From positions 1 through 41,307 of the forward strand of contig JAFXBE010000081.1 of the NCBI GenBank assembly GCA_017516765.1: a DNA stretch of 41,307 bases. Direction: 5' to 3'. Both the position numbers and the translations under genes were made by a program. The notes under the pieces are model-generated. The model made no database searches. It was not told where the DNA came from and saw nothing but the letters and a program-made list of their open reading frames with translations. Shown piece after piece: positions 24,604 through 33,117 of the stretch. The DNA comes from Clostridia bacterium (GTDB lineage: Bacteria; Bacillota; Clostridia; Christensenellales; Aristaeellaceae). Position 1 is the first letter of the stretch. Every line of letters starts with the position of its first letter.

Positions 24604-25899
24604 TTACTGCCCCAATGCTTTCTTTGCAATATGCTCGTCTCTTGCGCTGATGCGCCCCTCTTCCCGGATATCGCCCGCCTTGGTCAGCGCCACCTTGGTC
24701 AGGTAGGGGCCGACGATCTCGTAGATCAGCACGGCAAACAGGGTGATGTTGCGCACGATCGCCCCATCCGGCCCCAGCTCGATGGCCTTGATGGCCATGC
24801 CCAGCGCAACGCCCGCCTGCGGCAGCAGGGTGATGCCCAGATATTTGACGATGTTGGGGTCGCACTTGGTGGCTTTGGCGCTGATGTTTGCGCCGAAGCA
24901 CTTACCCACAGAGCGGGCGATGATGTATACCAGACCGATGATCACCACCGCCCAGTCGGCAAAGACCGAAAGCTCCAGCTCTGCGCCGCTGATCACGAAA
25001 AACAGGATCAGGATGGGCGCCGTCCAGCGGTCGGCTCTGTCCATCAGCTCCTCGGATACCTCGCACATGTTGCAGAACACGGTGCCCAGCATCATGCATG
25101 CCAGCAGGGAGGAAAAGGCGATGTGGATGCCCCCCACATGAAATTGGAGGCAGGAGAGGGCGACGGTCATCATTACAAAGGTAACGGACACCGCCATACG
25201 CTTGGAGCGGGAGTGGAAATGCTTTTCGCACTGGGTGAACAGCACGCCCATGAGAAAGCCCAGCCCAAGGGAGAGCACCACCTCCAGCAGCGGCTCAAGG
25301 ATCACCGACAGCACATCCACCGTGCCCGTGCTGATGGATTTTGCCACCCCGAAGGAAATGGCGAACACCACCAGACCCACGGCATCGTCAAGGGCGACGA
25401 CGGGCAGCAGGATATCGGTAACGGGGCCCTTTGCCTTGTACTGCTTAACCACCATCAGGGTGGCGGCGGGGGCGGTGGCGGTGGCAACGGATGCCAGCAC
25501 GATGGCCGCAGGCAGGGACAGCCTGTCGGGCATGATGAAGTGCAGGGCGATGAGCACCACATCCACCACAATGGTGGTGATCAGCGCCTGGGCAACACCG
25601 ATCACGGTGGCCTGTTTGCCGATCTTCTTCAGCTGTGCCAGCCGGAACTCGTTACCCATGGCAAAGGCGATAAAGCCCAGCGCCAGATCGGAGATGAGAC
25701 CGAAACCCTCGATCTGGTCGGCGGTGATGCCGATACCGGGCACGCCCAGCGCACCCAGCATGAACGGGCCGATCAGCACACCGGCGATCAGGTAGGCGGT
25801 AACGGCAGGCAGCTTGATCTTCTTGACCAGCCGGGACAGCAGAAGCCCCGCCAGCAGCGCAACGGAGAGACTCAAAAAGGTGCTTGCGGTTTGAGTCAT
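24604..25899 (-). CDS. Cation:proton antiporter (CPA2 family)
   Basis: A 431-aa membrane protein with about 12-13 helices, including KLPAVTAYLIAGVLIGPF near the N-terminus, the conserved core GFIAFAMGNEFR, LPVVALDDAVGLVVFAI with the ion-binding acidic residues (DDA), and LPQAGVALGMA. It would exchange Na+ or K+ for protons across the membrane. It lacks the C-terminal TrkA-N domain of KefB/KefC, as in GerN/NapA-type antiporters. The ATG at 25899 follows AAGAAGG by 8 bases; an in-frame TTG two codons earlier is less likely. Confidence 0.9.
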   Translation of the reverse strand: MTQTASTFLSLSVALLAGLLLSRLVKKIKLPAVTAYLIAGVLIGPFMLGALGVPGIGITADQIEGFGLISDLALGFIAFAMGNEFRLAQLKKIGKQATVIGVAQALITTIVVDVVLIALHFIMPDRLSLPAAIVLASVATATAPAATLMVVKQYKAKGPVTDILLPVVALDDAVGLVVFAISFGVAKSISTGTVDVLSVILEPLLEVVLSLGLGFLMGVLFTQCEKHFHSRSKRMAVSVTFVMMTVALSCLQFHVGGIHIAFSSLLACMMLGTVFCNMCEVSEELMDRADRWTAPILILFFVISGAELELSVFADWAVVIIGLVYIIARSVGKCFGANISAKATKCDPNIVKYLGITLLPQAGVALGMAIKAIELGPDGAIVRNITLFAVLIYEIVGPYLTKVALTKAGDIREEGRISARDEHIAKKALGQ

Positions 25900-26026
25900 G
25901 GTCAATGCCTTCTTTCAGAACAGATGATTTGACTACATCAGAGTACAATCATTCAGACGTGAGGTGAGAACCGCTTGCGGTCTCTCAGAAGACTTCCAAT
26001 GGTTTGGCTCTTTTCATCAGTGATGC

Positions 26027-26055
26027 ATTATACAACTTTCCCGGGGCAGAAACAA
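26027..26055 (-). promoter_or_regulatory. Probable promoter of the antiporter gene
   Basis: On the minus strand TTGTTT (26055-26050) and TATAAT (26032-26027), 17-base spacer. The leader would be about 120 bases. Divergent to the aroC promoter; the 300-base gap holds no gene. Confidence 0.55.
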
Positions 26056-26108
26056 GAACCGGCAGGGCAAAATGGGTCTCCCGCCGCTGAATATTCTCTG
26101 TTTTGGTG

Positions 26109-26137
26109 TTGCTGAAGCTTTCGGTTTGTAGTATGGT
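26109..26137 (+). promoter_or_regulatory. Possible promoter of aroC
   Basis: TTGCTG (26109-26114) and TATGGT (26132-26137), 17-base spacer, 62 bases before the aroC start. The -10 box is imperfect. Confidence 0.45.
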
Positions 26138-26199
26138 AAACGGGGTATGAAAAAAACGTACCCTCCAAAACCCAGCAAGCAAAAAGGACTGAACATACC

Positions 26200-27297
26200 A
26201 TGAGCAGCAATATCGGGCGTGCCTTCAAGGTGCAGATTTTCGGCGAGAGCCACGGCAAAATGATCGGCGTTACCATCGACGGTCTGCCTGCGGGCATCGG
26301 GATCGACGAGGAATGGCTCAACGCCTATGTGCAGCGGCGCGCCGCCAAGGGCAGCGCCATCGCCACCCCCCGCCGGGAGAGCGATATTCCCCACATCATC
26401 AGCGGTGTAAACGAGAATGGACGCAGCACGGGCTATCCCCTGACAGCAATCTTTGAGAACAGCAACACCCACTCCGGCGACTACAGCTTCCTGCCCGACC
26501 GCCCCCGTCCGGGGCATGCGGATTATCCCGCCATCACCCGCAGCCTCGGGGAGGACGATCTGCGCGGCAGCGGGCATCACTCCGGGCGGCTGACGCTGCC
26601 CCATGTGTTCGCGGGCGGCATTGCCATGCTGCTGCTCAAGCAGCTGGGGGTGGAGATCGCCGCCCACATTCTGCAGGTGGGGGATGTGCGGGATCGCTCC
26701 ATCGATCCCGTGGAGCCGGATCTGGAAGCCCTGCGCCTGTGCCACACCCGGGAGGTGCCTGCGCTGGATGAAGCGGCGGGCGAAAAAATGATGCAGACCA
26801 TTCTGGATGCCAAAGCCCAGCTGGATTCGGTGGGCGGCATCGTGGAGGTGGTGGCGGCGGGCATGCCTGCGGGCATCGGCGCACCGTATTTCGACGGCGC
26901 AGAGGCCGCCATCGCCCAGCAGCTGTTTTCCATCCCCGCGGTGAAGGGCGTGGAGTTCGGCGCGGGCTTCGGCTGCGCCACCATGCCCGGCAGCGAGTAC
27001 AACGATCCCTATTATGTGGAGGACGGCGAGATCCGCACCGAGCGCAACGCTGCGGGCGGTCTGCTGGGCGGCATCACCAACGGTATGCCCATCATTGCCC
27101 GGTGCGCCTTCCGCCCCACCGCATCCATCGGCAAGGAGCAGCAGACGGTGTCCCTGTCTGCCGCCGCCATCGGCAAGGATGCGGAAACGACTTTGACCGT
27201 GAAGGGTCGCCACGATCCCTGTGTAGCCATCCGCGCCGTACCGGTGGTGGAGGCTGCCGTGGCCATTGCCCTGGCAGATCTGTACCTGCAGGGGTAA
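26200..27297 (+). CDS. aroC: Chorismate synthase
   Basis: A 365-aa enzyme for the last step of the shikimate pathway, 5-enolpyruvylshikimate-3-phosphate to chorismate, with reduced FMN. Family motifs are intact: FGESHGKMIGVTIDGLPAG at the N-terminus, RPGHADYPAI, and RGSGHHSGRLT with the catalytic His. Length is typical. The other shikimate genes are not in the window. The next gene, rlmD, starts 90 bases later and may share the transcript. Confidence 0.97.
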   Translation: MSSNIGRAFKVQIFGESHGKMIGVTIDGLPAGIGIDEEWLNAYVQRRAAKGSAIATPRRESDIPHIISGVNENGRSTGYPLTAIFENSNTHSGDYSFLPDRPRPGHADYPAITRSLGEDDLRGSGHHSGRLTLPHVFAGGIAMLLLKQLGVEIAAHILQVGDVRDRSIDPVEPDLEALRLCHTREVPALDEAAGEKMMQTILDAKAQLDSVGGIVEVVAAGMPAGIGAPYFDGAEAAIAQQLFSIPAVKGVEFGAGFGCATMPGSEYNDPYYVEDGEIRTERNAAGGLLGGITNGMPIIARCAFRPTASIGKEQQTVSLSAAAIGKDAETTLTVKGRHDPCVAIRAVPVVEAAVAIALADLYLQG

Positions 27298-27386
27298 CGC
27301 CGCTTTTGCGCAGCCCTGTGTCCGTGCCGGGCAGCCGTCCGGCGGGGAAGTCTGACCAATCAACGATGTAAGGAGAGTCCGTCCTC

Positions 27387-29018
27387 ATGCTCACCAAGAA
27401 TCAACTGCTCACCACCGAATGCCTGCGCCTTGGCGCAGAGCTGGAAGGCGTCTGCGATGCGGAGGGCATGCCCCTGTTTGTGCCCGGCGCGCTGCCCGGC
27501 GAGACCGTGGAGGCGCTGGTGGTCAAGGCTCAGCCCCGGTACGGCTTCGGGCGGCTGATGAAGATCGTCGCCCCGTCGGCAGACCGCACCGAGCCCCGCT
27601 GCCCGGTGTACAAGCACTGCGGCGGCTGTTCCGGGCAGCACATGAGCTACGAAGCCACTCTGCGCGCCAAGCGGGCGCAGGTGCTGGACTGCCTCAACCG
27701 CATCGGCGGGCTGGGGCTCAGCGAAGATCAGGTGCCGCCGGTGCTGGGGGCGGAGGATCCCTGGCGTTTCCGCAACAAGACGGCTCTGCCGGTGCAGGGC
27801 ACGGCGCAGGAGCCGCAGATCGGCTTCTACCGCCGCCGCAGCCATCAGATCGTGCCGGTGGAGGATTGCCCCATCACCATGGGCCCCCTTTCGGACGTGC
27901 TTGCCGCCGTGCGGGGGTGGATGCGGGAAAACCGGGTGCAGCCCTACAACGAGGAGACCGGCAAGGGGCTTTTGCGCCATGTGGTGGTACGCACATCCCG
28001 CAGCGGCGCGCTGATGGTGCTGCTGGTGGCCACCCGTTCCGACCTGCCGGGTACGGACGCCCTCATTGCCCGGCTGAAGCAGATCCCCGGCTTCTGCACG
28101 CTGGTGGTGAACATCAACAAAGCCCGCAGCAATGTGATCCTTGGCAACGAATGCCGGACCCTCTTCGGCGACGGCGTGATCTTTGAGACCCTGCTGGGGC
28201 TTAGCTTCGAGGTCTCGCCCCTTTCCTTCTTTCAGGTCAATCCCCCTCAGACCGAGCGGCTCTACCGCACCGCCATCGATTTTGCCGCCCTGACCGGAAC
28301 GGAGCTGGTGGTGGATGCCTACGCCGGTGCGGGCACCATTGCCCTGTGCATGGCGGGCAAGGCCAAGCAGGTGATCGGCATCGAGATCGTCGCCCCGGCG
28401 GTGGAGAGCGCAAAGCGCAACGCACAGCGCAACGGCATCACCAACGCCCGGTTCCACACCGCCGCCGTGGAGGATCTTCTGCCCAAGCTGGTGGCAGACG
28501 GCCTCCGCCCGGATGTGATCATGCTGGATCCGCCCCGCAAGGGCGTGGAACCCCAGGTGATCGAAGCTGTCCTCAAGGCCGCCCCCCGGCGGGTGGTCTA
28601 TGTCAGCTGCCATGTGCCCACCCAGGCGCGGGATCTGCAGCTGCTGGCCCAGGGCGGGTATGTGTTTGAGAAGTGCCAGCCCGTGGATATGTTCTGCTAT
28701 GCGGGCGGGGTGGAGAATGTTGTGGTTTTGTCCAAAATAAATACCCCTCAACATATCGACATCGATCTGGATCTCAGCGAGCTGGATGTGACCCGTGCGG
28801 AAAGCAAAGGAACTTATCAGGAGATCAAGGATTATGTGCTGGAGCACTTCGGGCTGAAGGTGAGCACCCTGTATATCGCCCAAGTGAAGCAGAAGCACGG
28901 GATCATTGAGCGGGAGTGCTACAATGCGCCCAAGACGGAGGGTGGAAGAGTGCCGCAGTGCCCCAAGGAGAAGATGGAGGCGATTGAGGAGGCATTAAGG
29001 TTCTTCAAGATGATATGA
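27387..29018 (+). CDS. rlmD: 23S rRNA (uracil-C5)-methyltransferase RlmD/RumA type
   Basis: A 543-aa SAM-dependent RNA uracil methyltransferase of the TrmA/RumA family. An N-terminal TRAM-like domain is followed by an iron-sulfur motif CPVYKHCGGC (Cys72, 78, 81) with a fourth Cys in VEDCPI; the SAM motif DAYAGAGTIALCMA and LDPPRKG are intact, and the catalytic Cys lies in VYVSCHVPTQARDL. A C-terminal extension of about 95 residues (from QHIDIDLDLSEL on) is common in clostridial members. AAGGAG precedes the ATG. The gene is the last GC-rich one: the AT-rich accessory region starts at its stop codon. Confidence 0.93.
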   Translation: MLTKNQLLTTECLRLGAELEGVCDAEGMPLFVPGALPGETVEALVVKAQPRYGFGRLMKIVAPSADRTEPRCPVYKHCGGCSGQHMSYEATLRAKRAQVLDCLNRIGGLGLSEDQVPPVLGAEDPWRFRNKTALPVQGTAQEPQIGFYRRRSHQIVPVEDCPITMGPLSDVLAAVRGWMRENRVQPYNEETGKGLLRHVVVRTSRSGALMVLLVATRSDLPGTDALIARLKQIPGFCTLVVNINKARSNVILGNECRTLFGDGVIFETLLGLSFEVSPLSFFQVNPPQTERLYRTAIDFAALTGTELVVDAYAGAGTIALCMAGKAKQVIGIEIVAPAVESAKRNAQRNGITNARFHTAAVEDLLPKLVADGLRPDVIMLDPPRKGVEPQVIEAVLKAAPRRVVYVSCHVPTQARDLQLLAQGGYVFEKCQPVDMFCYAGGVENVVVLSKINTPQHIDIDLDLSELDVTRAESKGTYQEIKDYVLEHFGLKVSTLYIAQVKQKHGIIERECYNAPKTEGGRVPQCPKEKMEAIEEALRFFKMI

Positions 29019-29199
29019 TAAGTTCCTCATCTACTCTGCATATATCGGTTATTGCTACTCACTCTGGATGGATGACATGAATACAAGATCATTTAGCCTT
29101 AGATATGTATGGTTGGTCAACTTTTAGCGGAAGCAATTGCTTTTCATTGGTAACTATGTGATAAGCGCAATATTGCCGATTTAGGGAGTTTGTCAAATT

Positions 29200-30258
29200 A
29201 TGAAACGATTGTCACATAAGCAGCAGCAATGGTTACTGAATAAAAGTCGAAGAGAACTTCTACGTCGCAAGAAGAGAAATAAACATAAAGCGCGTAACTC
29301 ATTGACCAATAAATCAACAGTTTTACAGAAAGATAGCGTTAGTTGCGGAAATACATATATAGCTACAGCACCTAATAATTTCAGCATTCGGAATAATTCC
29401 GATGAGACAGTAAAATACTTTTCGTTGGTTCATAGTTTGATTGCTAAAGCAAATCCAAAAGACCAGATTTTCTTTGATTTTTCGCATGTTGAAAATCTGA
29501 CAGCAGATGCTATTATGTACATCATTGCGTTAATGAACAACGATAAGAAACTGAATGCTTTCGATATCCGTTGCTCAGGAAATATACCAGCATCCGATGC
29601 AGCCAAACGTCTGATGGAGGAATGTGGTTTTTATCAGTATGTTAGATCCCGAAGATTTATCAACCGCTCTACCACTAATGATAGAATCAAAATTCATCGT
29701 GGTCAGCAGCCTGAAAATGATTTTGCAAAAGAATTATGTGAGTTTGTTTGGGATAAGTCACAAGGAGTGATAGATAGGCTTAGTACAAAACGCTTATTTG
29801 CCGTCATTATTGAAATGATGTATAACGCATGCCAACATGCTTATGATATTCATAGTAATCCAAGCATGTTTGGAAATTGGTATTCTTACGCAGAGGATTT
29901 GGATGGCATCGTTCGTTTTGTCTTTTTTGATACTGGTCTTGGCATTCCAAGCACTATCAAAAAGACTTTGCTTGAAAAGGCAAAAGATATTATTTGGGAT
30001 AATGATAGCGGGTACATCGCTTCAGCCTTACGTGGCGAACACAGAACACAGACAGGAAATAACTATAGGGGAAAAGGGTTGCCGGAAATTCTGGAAAGTG
30101 TTACTGATGGATCTATGCGTTCGCTACAAATCTTTTCAGGGAAAGGGGTGTGCTACGTAGAGGCAGATGGAAATATCATTGAACAAAATCTTGAATATAC
30201 TTTTAAAGGTACTATGTATGTTTGGGAAATAAGTAAAGGAGGAGTAACTACATGTTGA
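29200..30258 (+). CDS. STAS-like / HATPase (GHKL) two-domain protein
   Basis: A 352-aa protein in three parts: a very basic N-terminus (1-40); a STAS-like half (about 55-150, IFFDFSHVENLTADAIMYI, as in anti-anti-sigma proteins); and a GHKL ATPase half (about 170-345). ATP-binding boxes are visible: N-box EMMYNACQHA (205-214), G1 DTGLGIP (244-250), G2 GKGLPEI (291-297) and a final FKGTMY. There is no His-phosphorylation domain and no membrane segment. Fused STAS plus ATPase domains recall the SpoIIAA/SpoIIAB partner switch, here in one chain. It overlaps the next gene by 7 bases. AGGGAG precedes the ATG by 11 bases. Strongly AT-rich, unlike rlmD: probably acquired. Confidence 0.8.
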   Translation: MKRLSHKQQQWLLNKSRRELLRRKKRNKHKARNSLTNKSTVLQKDSVSCGNTYIATAPNNFSIRNNSDETVKYFSLVHSLIAKANPKDQIFFDFSHVENLTADAIMYIIALMNNDKKLNAFDIRCSGNIPASDAAKRLMEECGFYQYVRSRRFINRSTTNDRIKIHRGQQPENDFAKELCEFVWDKSQGVIDRLSTKRLFAVIIEMMYNACQHAYDIHSNPSMFGNWYSYAEDLDGIVRFVFFDTGLGIPSTIKKTLLEKAKDIIWDNDSGYIASALRGEHRTQTGNNYRGKGLPEILESVTDGSMRSLQIFSGKGVCYVEADGNIIEQNLEYTFKGTMYVWEISKGGVTTC

Positions 30259-30569
30259 TTCGAATTGCTGATGAATTTACAAAAATTCCGGGTGGACGAC
30301 ACATTTCAGATGGTCCTCATTCGGGTGAGGAGTTCCGTGAAAAAATGTTGAAACCAGCTTTCTATGATGCAAAGATGAGGAAAGAAAAACTCGTTGTTGA
30401 TCTTGATGGTGGTTTTGGGTATGGTACTTCTTTTCTTGATGAAGCATTTGGAGGACTTGCTCGAGTAACTAAAGACCCAGAAGTGCTGAATATTCAGATC
30501 ATTTCAATAGAGGAACCAACGCTGGTCGAACGAGTAATGTCGTTTATGAAAAGTGGTCTGGGGAGGTGA
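30252..30569 (+). CDS. DUF4325 STAS-like protein, 105 aa
   Basis: A short single-domain protein: IRIADEFTKIPGGRHISDGPHSGEEFREKML, then KLVVDLDGGFGYGTSFLDEAFGGLAR, which is the DUF4325 signature, and a C-terminal helix. DUF4325 is a STAS-like fold found beside HATPase proteins; the exact role is not known. Its start lies inside the preceding gene (7-base overlap), with AAAGGAGGAG upstream, so the two are translated together and probably form a pair. No STAS phospho-serine can be named with confidence. Confidence 0.82.
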   Translation: MLIRIADEFTKIPGGRHISDGPHSGEEFREKMLKPAFYDAKMRKEKLVVDLDGGFGYGTSFLDEAFGGLARVTKDPEVLNIQIISIEEPTLVERVMSFMKSGLGR

Positions 30570-30575
30570 CTTATA

Positions 30576-31097
30576 GTGAACTCACTAATGAAGAAAATTG
30601 TTTATATAGCGCTTGGCATAGTAGCGTTGGGAATTATTGCTCTCTGTATATACAATGGAATAATGAATCAAAGCTTTTGGAATATCAGTGTTTTCAACGG
30701 TATTACAATGCTATGGACAATAGGAGTTTCCTTTATACTAACACAACAGTTTGGACGGTATAATAAACAAGTAGACGTTGTGCATAGGATTTTGGATAAA
30801 TTACTCGAATTGATCAATGAATCAGAGACGTGTCGAATTCATCCCACTACTGAATCTGAAAACTTACTTATGAGAAACCGTCAGATTCATAACCAATTAG
30901 GTTCTTTGTCTTCATGTGCTGACAAATTTGGGATCAAAAACGATATTGAGTTTTTGGAGAAAATGTTCAATGAATATGAGGAAATCATTGGTGAACACAT
31001 CCGAGATATTGATTATCTATCAAAATCAGAAAGCACTCTTTCAAGGCCGATTAATAACATGAGAGATAAGATATATGCTATTATGCTCAAGCTATGA
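30576..31097 (+). CDS. Two-TM membrane protein with helical cytoplasmic tail
   Basis: A 173-aa protein: membrane segments at about 8-26 (VYIALGIVALGIIALCIY) and 38-58 (FNGITMLWTIGVSFILTQQ), then a charged, predicted helical/coiled region of about 110 residues (VVHRILDKLLELINE, IEFLEKMFNEYEEIIGEHIRDIDYL). GTG at 30576 is preceded by GGGAGGTGA, 6 bases before, within the end of the DUF4325 gene; the three genes therefore form one tight operon. I recognise no family. As the only membrane part of the module it could be the sensor or the effector. AT-rich like its neighbours. Confidence 0.75.
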   Translation: MNSLMKKIVYIALGIVALGIIALCIYNGIMNQSFWNISVFNGITMLWTIGVSFILTQQFGRYNKQVDVVHRILDKLLELINESETCRIHPTTESENLLMRNRQIHNQLGSLSSCADKFGIKNDIEFLEKMFNEYEEIIGEHIRDIDYLSKSESTLSRPINNMRDKIYAIMLKL

Positions 31098-31142
31098 ATT
31101 TGTTTTGCTGGGTCATCCAATAAAGGGGGCGAGCATCCCTGT

Positions 31143-31200
31143 TGGCACACAATTAGGCATGCAAAGTGTAGTGTGCTATACTTTTTGTGGGCACTACTGC
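31143..31200 (+). repeat. 58-bp direct repeat, left copy
   Basis: Matches 40318-40375 over 58 bases with about eight differences; the core gcatgcaaagtgtagtgtg is identical. The sequence holds a TGnTATACT-like extended -10 (31176-31182). Copies lie at the two ends of the 31-40 kb accessory stretch, in the same orientation. Confidence 0.8.
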
Positions 31201-31319
31201 CTTTAAACAGGATGGTAAGCTCTTCGAAGGTGGTAGATTGCCAATCGCCTTAATGGGGCAATTTAAGCCAAGCGGATCAGGATTGCCCCCGACGGTAAAC
31301 GTTCGTTTGTACAAAACAA

Positions 31320-31520
31320 AGCGTTCGGATCCTATTGGTTCCGAACGCTCAGCCTGTCAAAAAAGGCCGCTACTTGCGACCTTTTTTGACAGGCTGTCGC
31401 CATCCACAAGTGGATGCGCTTGCTTGTTTCTTCGATTTTTCACATGATTGAAGCCACTTTGCTACACGACAAAGTGGCTTCTTTGACAGTCTGAGGGGAT
31501 GAGCATGCTCATCCCCTTTT
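31320..31520 (+). repeat. Family C hairpin element, copy 3
   Basis: Hairpin agcgttcgga / tccgaacgct; linker cagcctGTCAAAAAA with TTTTTTGACaggctg (31350-31408); 12-bp hairpin gaagccactttg / caaagtggcttc (31450-31481); linker tTGACAGTCTGA; and a final 12-bp palindromic terminator aggggatgagc / gctcatcccct with T4. From 31521 to 31805 I see nothing beyond AT-rich sequence. Confidence 0.82.
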
Positions 31521-31805
31521 AGCCTATAACAGCATCATAAAGTACGAGCTCTCAAAAAAGTATACTATTTCCGTCTTGAAGAATCAATATATCATTATAA
31601 AGAATGCTCTTATGTATTCCGGACTGAGGAAGGCCGGCCTTAGCCGCTAATTTCATTTGTGTGCATTAGACTGAGCCTAACGGAGGCTTTCTACTGTGTT
31701 AACAGTGCGAAATGTCCAAACAAGCACCATCTGATGTTACACTGTTTAGACACGACTACAGCGTATTGTTGGAGCCGGTGTCAAACCACTGATTGCCTTA
31801 ATGAA

Positions 31806-32564
31806 TCATTGATATGTTTCTAACGCATGATCTTTTGCTCGCTCTAAGCTCGTCAGAATTGAAGGATAAGCATTTAGAACAAAATTAACATGCTCATCTT
31901 CTATAGGAACACCGTGGATTGCGCTATTAGCTATTCTGATTGTTTGAACTATCATATCACATTCTACACCAGAAATCATTTCTGCTTTCAAAAGTTCATA
32001 CACTGCTCGCGTAAGATGAATTCTAATAGGCGCATTGGGATATACAATGTTGTAGATTTCTCCGAGCAGTTGCTCGAGTTTCATACGCACTTTCAGTAAA
32101 TAAGCAGGAGTATCTTCAGGGAATTGGTTGTCTTGAGATTGGCTGTTAGTAGGCAGAATTTTCTCCAAAGTCTCCATTTCGGTAGTCGTTGGCAAAGTAC
32201 CGATATGAAAGTTGTTCGCAACGTTGGTTGACACCTTTAAATCTAACATTTGAATCTTTAGTTCTTTTATACTTTCCATAACTTCAGCATTCGCTTTCTC
32301 GATAGCCCTTTTGAATTTCACACCCAAAAACTCCATTTCTGAAAAAAGCGGTAACAGTAACAAAGCAATCCAGATAAAAAAGATAATGTTTTTGGGGCTA
32401 AGCTGACTTATGTTGTGAAAACATGTCCTGTTATTCCAAACATAAAACGAGCTTAATGAGAGCAAGAAGAGATACCACCCTCTTTTTTGTAAAAACATTT
32501 TTATATTGCTTAAGAAGTTTACCAGACATATCTTACATTTTTTCGTTTGAGTCTTATTATCCAT
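31806..32564 (-). CDS. Two-TM protein with C-terminal helical, HEPN/DUF4145-like domain
   Basis: 252 aa from ATG 32564 (an in-frame GTG at 32576 is possible; neither has a strong ribosome site). Membrane segments at about 28-46 (GWYLFLLSLSSFYVW) and 58-76 (NIIFFIWIALLLLPLF), then a coiled stretch (FKRAIEKANAEVMESIKEL), and a C-terminal helical domain (about 150-250) with LRKVRMKLEQLLGEI-like and IRIANSAIHG strings. The R/N...HG pattern is reminiscent of DUF4145/HEPN-type domains of defence proteins, but this is a weak, memory-based match. It is AT-rich and stands alone on the minus strand between the STAS module and the toxin-antitoxin pair. Confidence 0.65.
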   Translation of the reverse strand: MDNKTQTKKCKICLVNFLSNIKMFLQKRGWYLFLLSLSSFYVWNNRTCFHNISQLSPKNIIFFIWIALLLLPLFSEMEFLGVKFKRAIEKANAEVMESIKELKIQMLDLKVSTNVANNFHIGTLPTTTEMETLEKILPTNSQSQDNQFPEDTPAYLLKVRMKLEQLLGEIYNIVYPNAPIRIHLTRAVYELLKAEMISGVECDMIVQTIRIANSAIHGVPIEDEHVNFVLNAYPSILTSLERAKDHALETYQ

Positions 32565-32759
32565 GCAGAATCTCACATCGCTTTCATATATTTTGTATTA
32601 TTATACCATATCATCATTTTTTGGAACACAATATATGATGTTGCTTCTCATACCTTTGTTGGCATCAAGCTATAAAGCCATATACATAGCTTTCGTGTAG
32701 CAGCTGCATGCACATAACCAATATTACCTAATACATAAAGATAGTTTTCTAACTCTTGA

Positions 32760-32794
32760 AATGTATTGCACTTCGCAATACATTCGCATATAAT
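32760..32794 (+). promoter_or_regulatory. Promoter and operator of the toxin-antitoxin operon
   Basis: A perfect 10-bp inverted repeat aatgtattgc (32760-32769) / gcaatacatt (32775-32784) with 5-base centre. The -35 box TTGCAC (32766-32771) lies inside it and TATAAT follows at 32789-32794, 17-base spacer. Binding of the antitoxin or the complex would block the promoter, the usual autoregulation of such pairs. Confidence 0.85.
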
Positions 32795-32818
32795 TAAACC
32801 AAGAAAGGAGTGAACCCC

Positions 32819-33115
32819 ATGGCAAAGAGTTCCAATGTTATGGCTCGCGTCGAGCCGGAGATCAAAGAGCAGGCAGAAGGGATCCTGGCACAGCTTGGTC
32901 TGCCTGTATCCGTCGTGATCAATTCCCTTTATCGTCAGATTATCATGCGAAAGGGGCTGCCCTTTTCCATGACTGTACCTGCGGGCATTCCTACCCGCGA
33001 CACCATGAGCGATGCTGACTTCAATGCCATGATGAGCCATGGTCTCACGCAGGCCAAGCAGGGAGAGTCTGTCCCGTTGGAGGATGCCATGGCGGATCTG
33101 CTTCGCGGAGAGTAA
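32819..33115 (+). CDS. RelB/DinJ-family antitoxin
   Basis: A 98-aa protein with the RelB/DinJ N-terminus (VMARVEPEIKEQAEGILAQLGLPVSVVINSLYRQII), a ribbon-helix-helix DNA-binding dimer domain, and a C-terminal tail that would wrap the toxin. ATG at 32819 follows AAAGGAG by 10 bases; an in-frame GTG nine bases earlier is less likely. The toxin gene begins 2 bases after the stop. The gene represses its own promoter by family precedent. Base composition is higher in GC than the flanking genes, so it may have come separately. Confidence 0.92.
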   Translation: MAKSSNVMARVEPEIKEQAEGILAQLGLPVSVVINSLYRQIIMRKGLPFSMTVPAGIPTRDTMSDADFNAMMSHGLTQAKQGESVPLEDAMADLLRGE

Positions 33116-33117
33116 GC

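Noticed and set aside
31187..31447. 86-codon open frame in the gap after the STAS module
   Set aside because: It is translated from the direct repeat and the family C hairpins; no ribosome site or domain.
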